Shown: positions 17,190-26,488 of the stretch, piece after piece
Numbering within the stretch: the stretch's first letter is position 1
Layout: each line of letters begins with the position of its first letter
NCBI RefSeq assembly: GCF_000731675.1
Contig: NZ_JMIT01000001.1
Location: 991,526-1,055,525, forward strand
Direction of reading: 5' to 3'
Length of the DNA: 64,000 nt
DNA from: Pseudomonas capeferrum
GTDB taxonomy: Bacteria > Pseudomonadota > Gammaproteobacteria > Pseudomonadales > Pseudomonadaceae
Translations under genes and position numbers: made by a program
Notes under the pieces: model-generated
Told to the model about the DNA's origin: nothing
Databases searched by the model: none
What the model saw: the letters and a program-made list of their open reading frames with translations, nothing else

Positions 17190-19598
17190 TTAAAACGCAT
17201 AAACCAAAGTAGCCGTGGCGCTGCGCGGGGAGCCATACCAGCCACGTGAGCCAATCGCGGTGTAATAAGTCTTGTCGAACACGTTGTTTAAGTTCAGCGA
17301 GACGCTGGTTTGCGGCGTGAACGCGTATTGCGCCATCAGATCGACCACGCTGTAGGGGTCTTGGGTGAACGTTTCGTCGTTTGGACCTGCGCCTTTGTAG
17401 TATTCGGTACCTTGCCAACGCACTCCACCGCCCACCTTCAACTGCGGTACGGACTGAAGACGATAGCTGGTGAAGAGTTTCAGGGTGTCTCGCGGCACTT
17501 CAGTGTTCAGGCGGTCGCCGTCCGAGTCTTTACTGACGGCGTAGGTGTAGCTCGCCGAGACCTGCCAATCCGGCAGAATCTCGCCTGCCATTTCCATCTC
17601 GAAGCCCCGCGTTTTGGTACCAGACTCGGCACGGTATGCCTGGTTGCCATCCGGGGCCAGGTTGCTACCGTCGGCTACCGCCAGGTTGTCCTGATGGACC
17701 TCGAATACGCTAAACGCCGTAGTCAGGCGCTTGTCCCAGAATTCGCTCTTGAGACCGAGCTCGTAGTTCTCGCCCTCCAGCGGATCCAGGTAGGTACCTC
17801 CGACATCTTTGTTGCTCTGCGGCTTGAAGATGGAGGTATAGCTGGCATAGGCCGACCAGTTCTCGTTGAGGTCATAAACCAGCCCGATGTAAGGGGTGAC
17901 GACCCCAGTTTCGCTCCGCGAGGTGCGGCTGGTGTCGCCGGATGACAGGGAGGTGGAAACCTCGTCTCGTCTCCAGTCGATGACCCGGGCCCCGGTGATC
18001 AGTGACAGGTCATCCGCCAAGCTCCAACGCACCGAAGTCACCAGTCCATCCTGGGTTTCATCTAGAGCATCTTCGGAGGACTTGGTGTGGATGGCGTCAG
18101 GTATCGCCAGCGACCCGTCCCAGGTATGGATATTGTCAATGTCCTGGAACGACCACAGAGGATAACCGTCGTTACGATAGTAGGCCTTGTAGTGACTGGC
18201 GCCTAGGTAAGCTTGGTGCTCGCGGGAGAAAAGCTCAAATGGGCCCGACGCCGAGAGATCGAACGAGGTTTGACGAGGCTCGCCGGCCCAACGGCCAGTC
18301 CAAGTATTGATGCCGCTGCCATCAGGGTTGACGGTGCCACTGGCTGCAGTGGCAAAGGCGTCATCGTAGCTGCGGCGGTTGTGCTCGGCATTGAGTTTCA
18401 GATGCCAGCCGTTGGCGAGGTCGTGATCCAAGGTGGTGAATACGGTTCTAGTTCGACGCTTGTGATAGCTCCAGTCAGCAGCAGAGTTGAATGAGCGGGA
18501 AGGGCTGAAGTGACTACCATCTGAATTGAACATCGGGAAACCATGGTTACCTGCCCCGTCGCTGTCCATCTCTTGATATTCAGCGCCCACTGTCAGCATC
18601 GTGCTGTCGGTGACGTCCCATTCCAATACGCCATATGCTGCCTGCTTTTCCAGGGATTGGCGATCAATGTGGCTCTGGCTGTTGGTGTTCGATGCGACGA
18701 AGCGACCTCGCACATTGCCACTTTCCGTCAACGCGCCGGACACATCAAACTCCTGACGGTAGTTGTCCCAAGAGCCCGCTTTAAGGGTCAACTTACGTTG
18801 TGTTTCGAGCGTCGGCTTCTTGCGAATCAGGTTCACGGTCGCGCCGGGATCGCCGGTGCCGGACATTAGCCCCGTGGCGCCGCGCACTACTTCGACCCGG
18901 TCATAACTCACCATGTCGGAAAGGTCGTCCCGGAAGCCATAGGTATTCGGTCGGTTGATGCCGTCGACCTGAATGCTGCCGACCTCGAACCCCCGCACGT
19001 AAACGTGGTTGGCGTCGCTGCCAGCCGGCCCCATGCTGTCCACGACCACGCCAGGCGTCTGTTCAAGCACCTGGGCAACCTCGTTCAGGTTCTGATCTTC
19101 GATCTGCTGACGGGTCACTACGCTGATAGATTGCGGTGTCTCTCGTGCCGAGAGGCGCAGGCCTGTCGCGGTGTTGGCCGAGCCCGTGGTGTAGCTGCCA
19201 GTGCCTTCGGTGGTGGCGCCGAGTCCCACGCTGGAAACGGTGGTGGCTGCAAGCTCCATCGAACCGTCCTGGCGGGGACGAACCAGCGCGTAACGCTTTT
19301 CTCCAGCTTGCAGTAACTGCAGGCCTGTACCTTGCAGCAGTAGAGCCAAGCCCTGGTCTACCTCGTAGTTACCTCGCAGCCCTTCACTGTTAAGCCCCGC
19401 AACTGCTTCATTGCTGAAATTGACAACTACTCCGCTGGCCTTCGCGAATTTATCTATGGTGCTAGCGAGGGAGCCCGCCGGGATACTGTAAGCAAAAGGT
19501 TCGGCCCAGACAGTGGCGGTGGTTAGCAGCGTGCCAGACAGGCTGACCGCGAGTGCGGCTTGGCGAAGGCTGGTGGCTGAAGCAAAACGAGTGGACAT
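17190..19598 (-). CDS. TonB-dependent siderophore receptor with N-terminal STN signalling domain
   Basis: An 802-residue outer-membrane receptor. A Sec signal peptide (residues 1-32, ending VWA) is followed by an STN domain (about 35-110, FAYSIPAGSLASTIDKFAKASGV). The plug domain (about 150-260, ETPQSISVVTRQQIEDQN and VEVVRGATGLMSGTGDPGATVN) and the 22-strand barrel follow, ending in the typical TATLVYAF. It imports a ferric siderophore using TonB energy; the STN domain normally signals to an anti-sigma factor. The ATG at 19598 is preferred over an upstream ATG at 19829 because GGAG sits 8 bp before it and the signal peptide then starts the protein. No sigma/anti-sigma pair is nearby. The siderophore is unknown. 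Confidence 0.93.
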   Translation of the reverse strand: MSTRFASATSLRQAALAVSLSGTLLTTATVWAEPFAYSIPAGSLASTIDKFAKASGVVVNFSNEAVAGLNSEGLRGNYEVDQGLALLLQGTGLQLLQAGEKRYALVRPRQDGSMELAATTVSSVGLGATTEGTGSYTTGSANTATGLRLSARETPQSISVVTRQQIEDQNLNEVAQVLEQTPGVVVDSMGPAGSDANHVYVRGFEVGSIQVDGINRPNTYGFRDDLSDMVSYDRVEVVRGATGLMSGTGDPGATVNLIRKKPTLETQRKLTLKAGSWDNYRQEFDVSGALTESGNVRGRFVASNTNSQSHIDRQSLEKQAAYGVLEWDVTDSTMLTVGAEYQEMDSDGAGNHGFPMFNSDGSHFSPSRSFNSAADWSYHKRRTRTVFTTLDHDLANGWHLKLNAEHNRRSYDDAFATAASGTVNPDGSGINTWTGRWAGEPRQTSFDLSASGPFELFSREHQAYLGASHYKAYYRNDGYPLWSFQDIDNIHTWDGSLAIPDAIHTKSSEDALDETQDGLVTSVRWSLADDLSLITGARVIDWRRDEVSTSLSSGDTSRTSRSETGVVTPYIGLVYDLNENWSAYASYTSIFKPQSNKDVGGTYLDPLEGENYELGLKSEFWDKRLTTAFSVFEVHQDNLAVADGSNLAPDGNQAYRAESGTKTRGFEMEMAGEILPDWQVSASYTYAVSKDSDGDRLNTEVPRDTLKLFTSYRLQSVPQLKVGGGVRWQGTEYYKGAGPNDETFTQDPYSVVDLMAQYAFTPQTSVSLNLNNVFDKTYYTAIGSRGWYGSPRSATATLVYAF

Positions 19599-19642
19599 CC
19601 ATTGACTCCTGTTCGATAGAACGCAGGCTCCCATTACGAAAC

Positions 19643-19662
19643 GTATTGCTAATGGTAATGCT
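19643..19662 (-). promoter_or_regulatory. Candidate Fur box upstream of the TonB receptor gene
   Basis: The stretch TATTGCTAATGGTAATGC (19644-19661), read on either strand, resembles the GATAATGATAATCATTATC Fur consensus: TAATGGTAATGC matches 9 of 12 positions. It is about 45 bp before the receptor start. No other element stands out in the rest of the 19599-19954 gap. Confidence 0.55.
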
Positions 19663-19954
19663 TCGCATAAAGGCGGCGCGCATAATCCTTCGGTTCTCTC
19701 GTGGTTGTCAATTGGTGTTTTACGGTTCTGTGACGGCCGAGTGGTCGTGATGTCGCTATGTAGACTGTGTCTCTTACATGTTGTGATGGCCAGCTTGTCT
19801 GCGGGCAAATCACAGACGCTTTTACTCAAGCTTTTCGACCAATCGTGCGGCGGAGGCTGCAGACTTCGCCTGAACCTGATCGGCCTTGTGCTCCAAGGAC
19901 GAGGGGCTCAGTCCAGGACAATGTGATGGCCGTGAGGGCAGGCCGGTGTAGCCA

Positions 19955-20962
19955 TCAAAAGCCTTTCAGGACAATCTTGCCGCGTGCCTTGCCACTTTCG
20001 ATTACGGCGTGCGCGCGCTTGAGATTATCGGCGTTGATCGTGCCGAAGTGCTCACCCACGGTGGTTTTGAGTACACCGTCATCGATCAGCTTTGAAACAC
20101 GCTCGAGCAATTGGTGCTGCTTGATCATGTCCTCGGTTTTGTACAACGAACGTGTGAACATCAGCTCCCAGTGCAGTGACAGCGACTTGCGTTTGAGTGG
20201 CATTACATCCAGCTGTGCGGGGTCGTCGATCAGCGCCAGTTTGCCTTGTGGACGAAGCACTTCCACCAGCTGCGCAAGGTAGGTGTCGGTGTGCGTCAGG
20301 CTGATCACATAATCGACCGTATCGAGCCCGAGCGCTTGCAACTGAGGCGCGATCGGCTTGGAGTGGTCGATGACATGATGGGCACCCAGTTCCTTGACCC
20401 ACGCCTGGGTCTCAGGCCTTGAGGCGGTGCCGATGACGGTCAGCTGCGTGAGCTTGCTGGCCAGCTGAACCAAAATCGAACCCACCCCGCCAGCCGCGCC
20501 GATAACCAGAAGGCTTTGGCCTTTACCTGCATTTTCGACAACGCCCAAGCGGTCAAACAGCAGCTCCCACGCGGTAATCGAGGTCAGGGGGAGGGCAGCG
20601 GCACTCGCATTATCCAAGCTGCGAGGCTTGTGCCCGACGATGCGTTCATCCACTACGTGAAGCTCACTGTAGGTGCCCGGGCGGTCGATAGCACCGGCGT
20701 AGAAAACCTCATCGCCCGGTTGGAACAACGTCACTTCAGCACCTACCTCACGGACGACGCCGACGGCATCCCAGCTCAGCACCTGTGGTTGCTCACCGCC
20801 ACGGCTTGCACGGATCTTCGTATCAACCGGGTTGACGGCGATAGCCTTGACCTCGACAAGGAGGTCCCGGGCACCGGGTGTCGGGGTGGGCAGCTCCGTG
20901 TCGTACAGCGATTGAGGGTTTTGGATCGGCAAACCGGGTTGGGTGTAGACGACGGCCTTCAT
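19955..20962 (-). CDS. Zinc-binding alcohol dehydrogenase / quinone oxidoreductase family protein
   Basis: A 335-residue medium-chain dehydrogenase/reductase. The GroES-like N-terminal half contains VKAIAVNPVDTKIRA and SWDAVGVVREVGAEVTLFQPGDEVFYAG. The cofactor half has the NADPH-binding motif LLVIGAAGGVGSILVQLAS. The zinc-ligand cysteines of true alcohol dehydrogenases are absent, so it is the quinone-oxidoreductase-like branch, reducing quinones, enals or similar electrophiles with NADPH. It lies 124 bp downstream of the SDR gene on the same strand and probably shares its promoter. Confidence 0.88.
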   Translation of the reverse strand: MKAVVYTQPGLPIQNPQSLYDTELPTPTPGARDLLVEVKAIAVNPVDTKIRASRGGEQPQVLSWDAVGVVREVGAEVTLFQPGDEVFYAGAIDRPGTYSELHVVDERIVGHKPRSLDNASAAALPLTSITAWELLFDRLGVVENAGKGQSLLVIGAAGGVGSILVQLASKLTQLTVIGTASRPETQAWVKELGAHHVIDHSKPIAPQLQALGLDTVDYVISLTHTDTYLAQLVEVLRPQGKLALIDDPAQLDVMPLKRKSLSLHWELMFTRSLYKTEDMIKQHQLLERVSKLIDDGVLKTTVGEHFGTINADNLKRAHAVIESGKARGKIVLKGF

Positions 20963-21086
20963 TGGTTTGACTCTCTGATTGAATGTGGGTTAAGGCTAGA
21001 CGTTTCGATTCACTCAAGAAATAGCCTGAATGGAGTAAGACTTTGTCGCCTGCGGTGAAAATGGTGGGTAGCGTTTGTCCTGCTGA

Positions 21087-21884
21087 TCATTTGGCGTTGT
21101 AACGCGGAGCAAGCAGATTGCTGGAAAGCTGACTGAACATGGCCTGTCGGCTGGCTTCGTAGCGTTCGAAAGCTTGCAAGTCATGCATCGAGGGGATGGA
21201 GATCAACACACCGTCGTCGAAATCCTGCAGGGCCCCGTCCACCAGGTCTTGGGCCGACATCACGATGCCCGGATCGAGGTTCTCGACAGGCAAGCCACCG
21301 ATCTGCCAGAAGTCGGTGGCTGTGGCCCCTGGTAGCACCGCCTGGATTTTGATGCCTTTATCCGCAAGCTCCTTGTGCAGGGACTGAGTGAACGCGGTCA
21401 CATAGGCCTTGCTGCCGCCATACACGCCATTGAGCAGTTCTGGCGCCAGGCTCACGATGGACGAGATATTGATGACGGCGCCGTGCTTGCGAGCGGTAAA
21501 TCCTGGGATGGCGGCGTAGGTAAGGCGGGTGAGGGCGGTCACGTTGAGGGTGATCATTTCGGCCATGCGCTCGACATCACTTTCCAGCAGGCTGGTGTGG
21601 GTGCCGATGCCTGCGTTGTTCACAAGCAGGCTGATGCTGGCGTCTTCACGCAGTTTGCGTTCTACCTTGGCGAGGTCATCTGCCTTGGCGAGGTCTGCCG
21701 GAAACACCTCTACGTTCTGCCGGGTTTCGCTGGTGAGCCGGCTGGCCAAGGTGTTGAGGCGCTCCCGGTTACGGGCGACCAGCACCAAATCGTAACCCCG
21801 GCGGGCCAAGCGTTCTGCGTAGATCGATCCGATTCCGGTGGAGGCGCCGGTGATGAGGGCGGTGCCCTTGAATTGCTGCGTCAT
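21087..21884 (-). CDS. SDR family NAD(P)-dependent oxidoreductase
   Basis: A 265-residue classical short-chain dehydrogenase. The cofactor motif TGASTGIGSIYAERLARRG is at the N-terminus, NNAGIG follows, the catalytic serine is in INISSIVS, and YGGSKAYV gives the Tyr-x-x-x-Lys pair. It resembles the YqjQ/DltE-like SDR group. Its gene is divergent from the GlxA-type regulator at 21991 with a 106-bp gap, which suggests it is that regulator's target. The substrate is unknown. Confidence 0.9.
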   Translation of the reverse strand: MTQQFKGTALITGASTGIGSIYAERLARRGYDLVLVARNRERLNTLASRLTSETRQNVEVFPADLAKADDLAKVERKLREDASISLLVNNAGIGTHTSLLESDVERMAEMITLNVTALTRLTYAAIPGFTARKHGAVINISSIVSLAPELLNGVYGGSKAYVTAFTQSLHKELADKGIKIQAVLPGATATDFWQIGGLPVENLDPGIVMSAQDLVDGALQDFDDGVLISIPSMHDLQAFERYEASRQAMFSQLSSNLLAPRYNAK

Positions 21885-21990
21885 GGTGATGCTCCGGTGT
21901 TTGGGTGTGGAGCCATGATGCAGAATAGCGCTGTTGTCTTAAACGACGCATATAATACGGTTTTAGGACATTGAACAGTGGAGCTCTACC

Positions 21991-22941
21991 ATGCACCGGG
22001 TCGGCTACCTAATTACCGAAGGTTTCCAGGTCATGTCGCTGGCAACGCAGGCGGTATTCGAATTCGCCAACATCGTCGCGGGCGAAACGGTTTACAGAAT
22101 CCAGAATTTCTCCATGGAGGGTGGCACAGTGCGCTCTTCTCTGGGGATGTACATGGATACGCTTCCTCTTGGGGCTCCTGGTTTGGCCGATACCTGGATG
22201 ATTACGGGGACTTTGACGCCATTGACGCCTCCTGGTGCAGACGTGCTGGCCAGTGTGCGGGGCTTTGTCGACGGCGCACGGCGCACTGCGGGCCTTTGTA
22301 CGGGCTGTTTTGTGTTGGCTCAGGCAGGCGTGCTGGATTATCGGCGTGCAACGACGCATTGGGCCTATGCGAAAAAGCTGCGCGAGCTGCATCCGAAGAT
22401 TGAAGTCGAAGAAGATCGGATATTCATTGTGGACGGGCAGATCTGGACGTCCGCCGGCATGACCGCTGCCCTGGATATGGCGCTGGGTATGGTGGAAAAA
22501 GACCTGGGAGCCGAAATGGCCAGGTCCGTGGCGCGCAAGCTCGTGATGCATCAGCGCCGCTCGGGTGGGCAATCCCAACACTCCGAACTGCTGACGCTTG
22601 CACCGAAGTCGGATCGGATTCAAAGCGCTCTGGATTACGCTCGCAAAAATTTGAGTCGTCCGTTGAGTGTTGAGGAACTCGCTGAAGTTGTGCACCTGAG
22701 CCCCCGGCAGTTCACCCGCGTGTTCACCGCCGAGACCGGGCAATCACCGGCCAAGGCCATAGAGCGTCTTCGTCTTGAGGCTGCCCGATTGATGATTGAG
22801 CAGAGCCGACACAGCCTGGATGTGGTGGCTAAAGAAACTGGTTTTAGGGATCGTCGGCATATGCGCGAGGTATTCATCCGCGGATTCGGCGTACCGCCAC
22901 AAGCGGTGCGAAGGGATGCACGGCGGGTGGTACCTGCTTAA
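21991..22941 (+). CDS. GlxA family transcriptional regulator (DJ-1/PfpI-like plus AraC HTH)
   Basis: A 316-residue protein. Residues 1-190 form a DJ-1/PfpI-like domain (MHRVGYLITEGFQVMSLATQAVFEFAN) with GLCTGCFVLAQAGVLDYRRATTHW at the nucleophile-elbow position. Residues 215-310 are a double AraC helix-turn-helix (SVEELAEVVHLSPRQFTRVF and VAKETGFRDRRHMREVF). These regulators usually control oxidoreductases or glycine-betaine/arginine catabolism. It most likely controls the divergent SDR and dehydrogenase genes. Confidence 0.9.
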   Translation: MHRVGYLITEGFQVMSLATQAVFEFANIVAGETVYRIQNFSMEGGTVRSSLGMYMDTLPLGAPGLADTWMITGTLTPLTPPGADVLASVRGFVDGARRTAGLCTGCFVLAQAGVLDYRRATTHWAYAKKLRELHPKIEVEEDRIFIVDGQIWTSAGMTAALDMALGMVEKDLGAEMARSVARKLVMHQRRSGGQSQHSELLTLAPKSDRIQSALDYARKNLSRPLSVEELAEVVHLSPRQFTRVFTAETGQSPAKAIERLRLEAARLMIEQSRHSLDVVAKETGFRDRRHMREVFIRGFGVPPQAVRRDARRVVPA

Positions 22942-23006
22942 GAAGCGGTGCTAAACGGTTATGTGTGTGCGCCAATCGCGACTTTAGTCAGTGGAGGAAG
23001 TTTGTG

Positions 23007-23309
23007 ATGACAGTTTCGGAATTGATGGTACTGGCGCGGGAAGCACCTCAGGATCTGCTGTGTTGGTCGAGCTTCGTAGCGCAGACCGAATTCGCCTGGC
23101 AAAACTCAATCTTGGTGTCAGATGCAGAAAGGTGGCAGACCCTTTGGTTTGAGATGGAAATTGTAAATGCGCTGGCATTGGCCGAGTGGGAGGATGATGG
23201 GCGTCCTTGCGATTGGTCTGGCCGTTGGCGCGAAGGGTACGAACAGGATGCGAAAGCGTTAGTTTCGGAGCTGCTGCCACTGCTTGTTAGCCCTGAGGCA
23301 AAGGCGTGA
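23007..23309 (+). CDS. Hypothetical protein, 100 residues
   Basis: A small acidic soluble protein (MTVSELMVLAREAPQDLLCW, many Trp and Glu residues) with no motif that I recognise. GGAGGA at 22993-22998 lies 8 bp before the ATG at 23007, which is better than the TTG/ATG-poor upstream extension. It follows the GlxA-type regulator by 65 bp and could be co-transcribed with it. Coding potential is supported by the ribosome site and codon use; function is unknown. Confidence 0.6.
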   Translation: MTVSELMVLAREAPQDLLCWSSFVAQTEFAWQNSILVSDAERWQTLWFEMEIVNALALAEWEDDGRPCDWSGRWREGYEQDAKALVSELLPLLVSPEAKA

Positions 23310-23362
23310 TGCGGCGCAATGAGCTGCGGCGGCTCATTAGGGGGCGATTGGATGTCTCGCTC

Positions 23363-23575
23363 TTACGTCACGCTCTTGAGTTCAGCGCGTAGCTTGCGCA
23401 GTTCGGCCTGCCGATCGTCGTCTTGCTGACGCTTGCTATAGACCTTGATCCAGGCGTAAAGGCTGTGCACGGACATGCCCAGGCGCTGGGCGACATCGGC
23501 GACAGATTTGCCTTTTTCGGTCACTTGCTTGACCGCTTCGATCTTGAATTCTTCGGGGTAACGCTGACGACTCAT
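23363..23575 (-). pseudogene. Truncated IS3-family transposase OrfA
   Basis: A 70-residue frame beginning MSRQRYPEEFKIEAVKQVTE with the HTH segment SVADVAQRLGMSVHSLYAWI and the start of the leucine zipper (RQAELRKLRAELKSVT). Full OrfA proteins of this type continue with roughly EERDILKKAAAYFAK; here the frame runs out right after LKSVT. It cannot encode a functional transposase. Confidence 0.8.
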
Positions 23576-23638
23576 GGCACCTCCTATTTGGGCCTCATTA
23601 TGAGGCTTGGAGGTGTCTAGGAAACCAGGGGCGATTCA
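23366..23638 (-). mobile_element. IS3-family insertion sequence relic (left end)
   Basis: The intact outer end is TGTCTAGGAAACCAGGGG followed by CGATTCA at 23614-23638, the terminal inverted repeat of an IS3-family element. The 5' part of orfA follows it on the minus strand. Sequence similarity stops inside orfA near 23366, so orfB and the other end are missing. The end lies 18 bp from the porin stop codon at 23656. Confidence 0.75.
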
Positions 23639-23655
23639 TAGACGTTATCGCACTA

Positions 23656-24930
23656 CTAAAATTTTACAGTGTAATCGATGTTTATTCTGGTTTCGTTATC
23701 ACTTCTGAAGCTCGCGCCGGAACTCAAGTCATTCCTGTAAAAGGCATGGCGAATGCGAAGGGCGAGGTCTTTTGCAGGGCCGGACTGTACAACATATGAA
23801 AGCTCCAGGTCTTTTGAGGACTCCGTCAGATTGCTCCCCCCAAGGCTGGGCAGATCGATGTTCGTACCTCTGAGGTAGCGGATCATACCCGCTAGTCCAG
23901 GGACACCCATGGCTACAAAATTGTAGTCGTATCGCAGAAGCATTGTTCGTTCTTTGGGGTTCACGAAATCCGCGCTCATCGTACCATCACTGAGAACGAC
24001 AGGCTCGCCCCCGGCCAGATAGGCGAAGGCAGTATCTCCCGTTTGATACATGTAGCCTACTCCAAGCGTATGTCCACCCGTTAGGTAACTAAGCGTCAAG
24101 CCAGCGTTAAGATTGTCTACTTTACCTGCCTCTGCGCGCCCGCTCTCACGGCTGTCGAATACTCGCAGCTCGGTCTTGAGCCTACCGGATCCAAGTGCAA
24201 TGGAATGAATACCCCCAATGAAGTCTTGTGCGTAGATGTTTTCGAGATCTGCATGGTAATAGCGTGCCGTAAAGTTATCGGCGAAACGGTACTCGCCACC
24301 CAGGTACTCGAAGCGATCTGAAAAAACGCCAGACTTGAAGCGGCCATTCGGTGAGGCCATTGCTATCGGCTGATTGTTCGTAGAATCCCTTAGATTGACC
24401 CTATCCATTCGTCCAGCCTGCAAGGTCAAGTTCTCAATTTCTGAACTGGTCACCGACGCCCCCCTGAAGGTTTGTGGCAGCAATCGCGCGGGGCTTGCAG
24501 TAATCACGGGAAGCGAAGGAAGTTGAGTACCCACTGAAAGACTCGTTTTAGAGAAGCGAGCTTTCACCGTAGCGCCAAGCTCAGAATATTCGTCCTTTGC
24601 CCTTCGTGTCTGTGGATCTATAGGCAAGAGCTGGGTGCCTGATCGCTGAGGTGACGAATCAAGCTTCACCCCCAGCATCCCGGTGAGGTCCAAACCAAAA
24701 CCTACAGGACCCTCTGTATATCCTGAGTTTGCCCTGAGAATGAAGCCTTGGGCCCATTCGCGAACGGCCGAAATCGGCGAGTCTCCTTTGTAGTCACGAT
24801 CGAGATAATAGTTCCTGTTCGTTAAGGCAATAGTACTGTCTTCAAAAAAAGCTGCTGAAACAAATGTGCTCATGCAAAGAAATGGCACGCCCAGCGCACA
24901 CTGCATCAGGCATTCAGCGTTACGTCGCAT
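23656..24930 (-). CDS. OprD family outer-membrane porin
   Basis: A 424-residue barrel protein with a signal peptide ending near VSAAFFED. OprD features follow: STIALTNRNYYLDRDY, EWAQGFILRANSGYTEG, VGFGLDLTGMLGVKLDSS and a C-terminal aromatic strand (INIDYTVKF). These porins admit specific carboxylates, often aromatic acids. It lies 31 bp after the aromatic-acid MFS gene on the same strand, so the two should together move the substrate across both membranes for the demethylase genes upstream. The gene is visibly more AT-rich than most of the window, which hints at transfer. Confidence 0.9.
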   Translation of the reverse strand: MRRNAECLMQCALGVPFLCMSTFVSAAFFEDSTIALTNRNYYLDRDYKGDSPISAVREWAQGFILRANSGYTEGPVGFGLDLTGMLGVKLDSSPQRSGTQLLPIDPQTRRAKDEYSELGATVKARFSKTSLSVGTQLPSLPVITASPARLLPQTFRGASVTSSEIENLTLQAGRMDRVNLRDSTNNQPIAMASPNGRFKSGVFSDRFEYLGGEYRFADNFTARYYHADLENIYAQDFIGGIHSIALGSGRLKTELRVFDSRESGRAEAGKVDNLNAGLTLSYLTGGHTLGVGYMYQTGDTAFAYLAGGEPVVLSDGTMSADFVNPKERTMLLRYDYNFVAMGVPGLAGMIRYLRGTNIDLPSLGGSNLTESSKDLELSYVVQSGPAKDLALRIRHAFYRNDLSSGASFRSDNETRINIDYTVKF

Positions 24931-24961
24931 CGGATTTACCTTCTTATTGTTCTTTGATATC

Positions 24962-26296
24962 TCAGAGGCTTGTTGCAGTGTGGAGAGGCTTAAGTGAACT
25001 ACGTCCTAGAAGTGCGACAGCGATCGATGCGAGAACAAAGGCCATTGCAAATAGCAGGTACAAGTCAGAGGGGTTCCAATGGGCATCGATAAGTTGTCCG
25101 GCCACAAGCGGTGAGGCAATGGCGCCTGCTCGACCAATGCCGATACCCCAACCCAAACCCGTCACGCGCTGGCTAGCGTCATAGATAGACGGTGTCAGCG
25201 CGTAGAGCCCTGCCACACAACCATTCACAAAAATACCAATCAAAACAGCAAGTACAAATGCTAAATGCAGCGCATCTGTAAATTTCACAAAAACGGCAAG
25301 CAGCAGTGCGTTGGTCAGGAGATAGATCATCAGCACCTTGGATAACCGGAAGCGTGCTGCCAATAGTCCTACTAGTGCTGTGCCGAAAATACCACCGACG
25401 TTGAGCAACACTCCTCCCGTGATCCCTTGTTCGTTGGACAGTCCCGCGGTCACCAGCAACCTCGGAGTCCAGCTCATCACAAAATAAAAACCGAACATGA
25501 CCAGGAAGAAGGATACCCAAATCAGCAAAGTAGACCGCAATAGGGCGGGGGAGAACAGCTGAGCAAACGATGCACGTAGAGAGGTGCGTGTGGCGTGGGT
25601 CGACTCAGGCATTTCGTCGAGCGGTGCGAGTTTAACTCTGAGCCGCAACTGGTTGATACGTTTGATTGCTACATCAGATTTTCTCGACATCAGAAATGCA
25701 AGCGATTCTGGCAGCCACAAAAACAACACAGGCAGTATTGCTAGCGTAACGAAGCCACCATAAAGGAAAACGGACCTCCAACCCAACGCAGGAATCATCT
25801 TCGCGGCGATTACTCCGCCAATTGTTGCACCCAGCGCGTAGGCCGTTGATTGGAGGCTGATTGCAAGCCCCCGCCAACGTTTATTGGCATACTCGCCTGC
25901 GATTACATAGCTACTGGCCAAAATACCACCGATACCCAAGCCGGTAACGAAACGGAAGGCGGCGAGCATTCCAGGACCGGTAGCCTGCGAGGAAGCGAGC
26001 ATGCCTGCCCCGGCCACGGCTATGCATACAAGGATTAACGGGCGACGGCCGAAGCGATCAGCCCAAGGCGCGATGAAAAGCGATCCGATTGCCATGCCGA
26101 CTAAACCCGCGCTAAGCAGATAGCCAAGTCGCAGGCCACTGAGGCCCCAGTCAGCGGCTACGGAAGAAGCCGTAAAGGCCATTACTAACACGTCGAATCC
26201 GTCCAGCATGTTGATTACAAAACAGAGTGCGATAACCCACCATTGGAAGGCGGACATTCTTTTCTCATCAAGCTGATTCGCGGGGTAGTTACTCAT
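24962..26296 (-). CDS. MFS transporter, aromatic acid:H+ symporter type
   Basis: A 444-residue inner-membrane protein with 12 helices. NMLDGFDVLVMAFTASSVAADWGLS in helix 1 is the signature of the AAHS group (PcaK, BenK, VanK), and PWADRFGRRPLILVCIAVAG is the helix 2-3 MFS motif. It imports an aromatic acid with protons. The ATG at 26296 has GAGG 9 bp upstream; the frame stays open to 26449, but the extra 51 residues are not transporter-like. Upstream are the formaldehyde dehydrogenase and Rieske oxygenase genes and downstream the OprD porin, so a methoxylated or methylated aromatic acid is the likely substrate. Confidence 0.9.
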   Translation of the reverse strand: MSNYPANQLDEKRMSAFQWWVIALCFVINMLDGFDVLVMAFTASSVAADWGLSGLRLGYLLSAGLVGMAIGSLFIAPWADRFGRRPLILVCIAVAGAGMLASSQATGPGMLAAFRFVTGLGIGGILASSYVIAGEYANKRWRGLAISLQSTAYALGATIGGVIAAKMIPALGWRSVFLYGGFVTLAILPVLFLWLPESLAFLMSRKSDVAIKRINQLRLRVKLAPLDEMPESTHATRTSLRASFAQLFSPALLRSTLLIWVSFFLVMFGFYFVMSWTPRLLVTAGLSNEQGITGGVLLNVGGIFGTALVGLLAARFRLSKVLMIYLLTNALLLAVFVKFTDALHLAFVLAVLIGIFVNGCVAGLYALTPSIYDASQRVTGLGWGIGIGRAGAIASPLVAGQLIDAHWNPSDLYLLFAMAFVLASIAVALLGRSSLKPLHTATSL

Positions 26297-26488
26297 GATT
26301 GCCGGCCTCACGCATATTGGAAGGCCCAGAGAGTGAGCCAGCGGACAGGATGCACTGCCCTGCATGAGGGGAAAGTTGGGAAGACATGGCGTTACCTTTT
26401 TATTGTTGTGATCAGTGGCGCATGCAAAGCGTGATGTGAACCCAGACATCAGGTAGTGCAGATGCCCAGGCCCTCAATGAATTACGTA

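Noticed and set aside
19599..19829. Extending the TonB receptor to an upstream ATG at 19829
   Set aside because: The extra 77 residues are not signal-like and run through the Fur-box region. The ATG at 19598 has GGAG 8 bp upstream and begins a proper signal peptide.
23325..23350. A second IS3 end at GGGGGCGATTGGATG
   Set aside because: The string resembles the terminal repeat but is in the wrong orientation for the other end of the element and matches for only about 8 bases.
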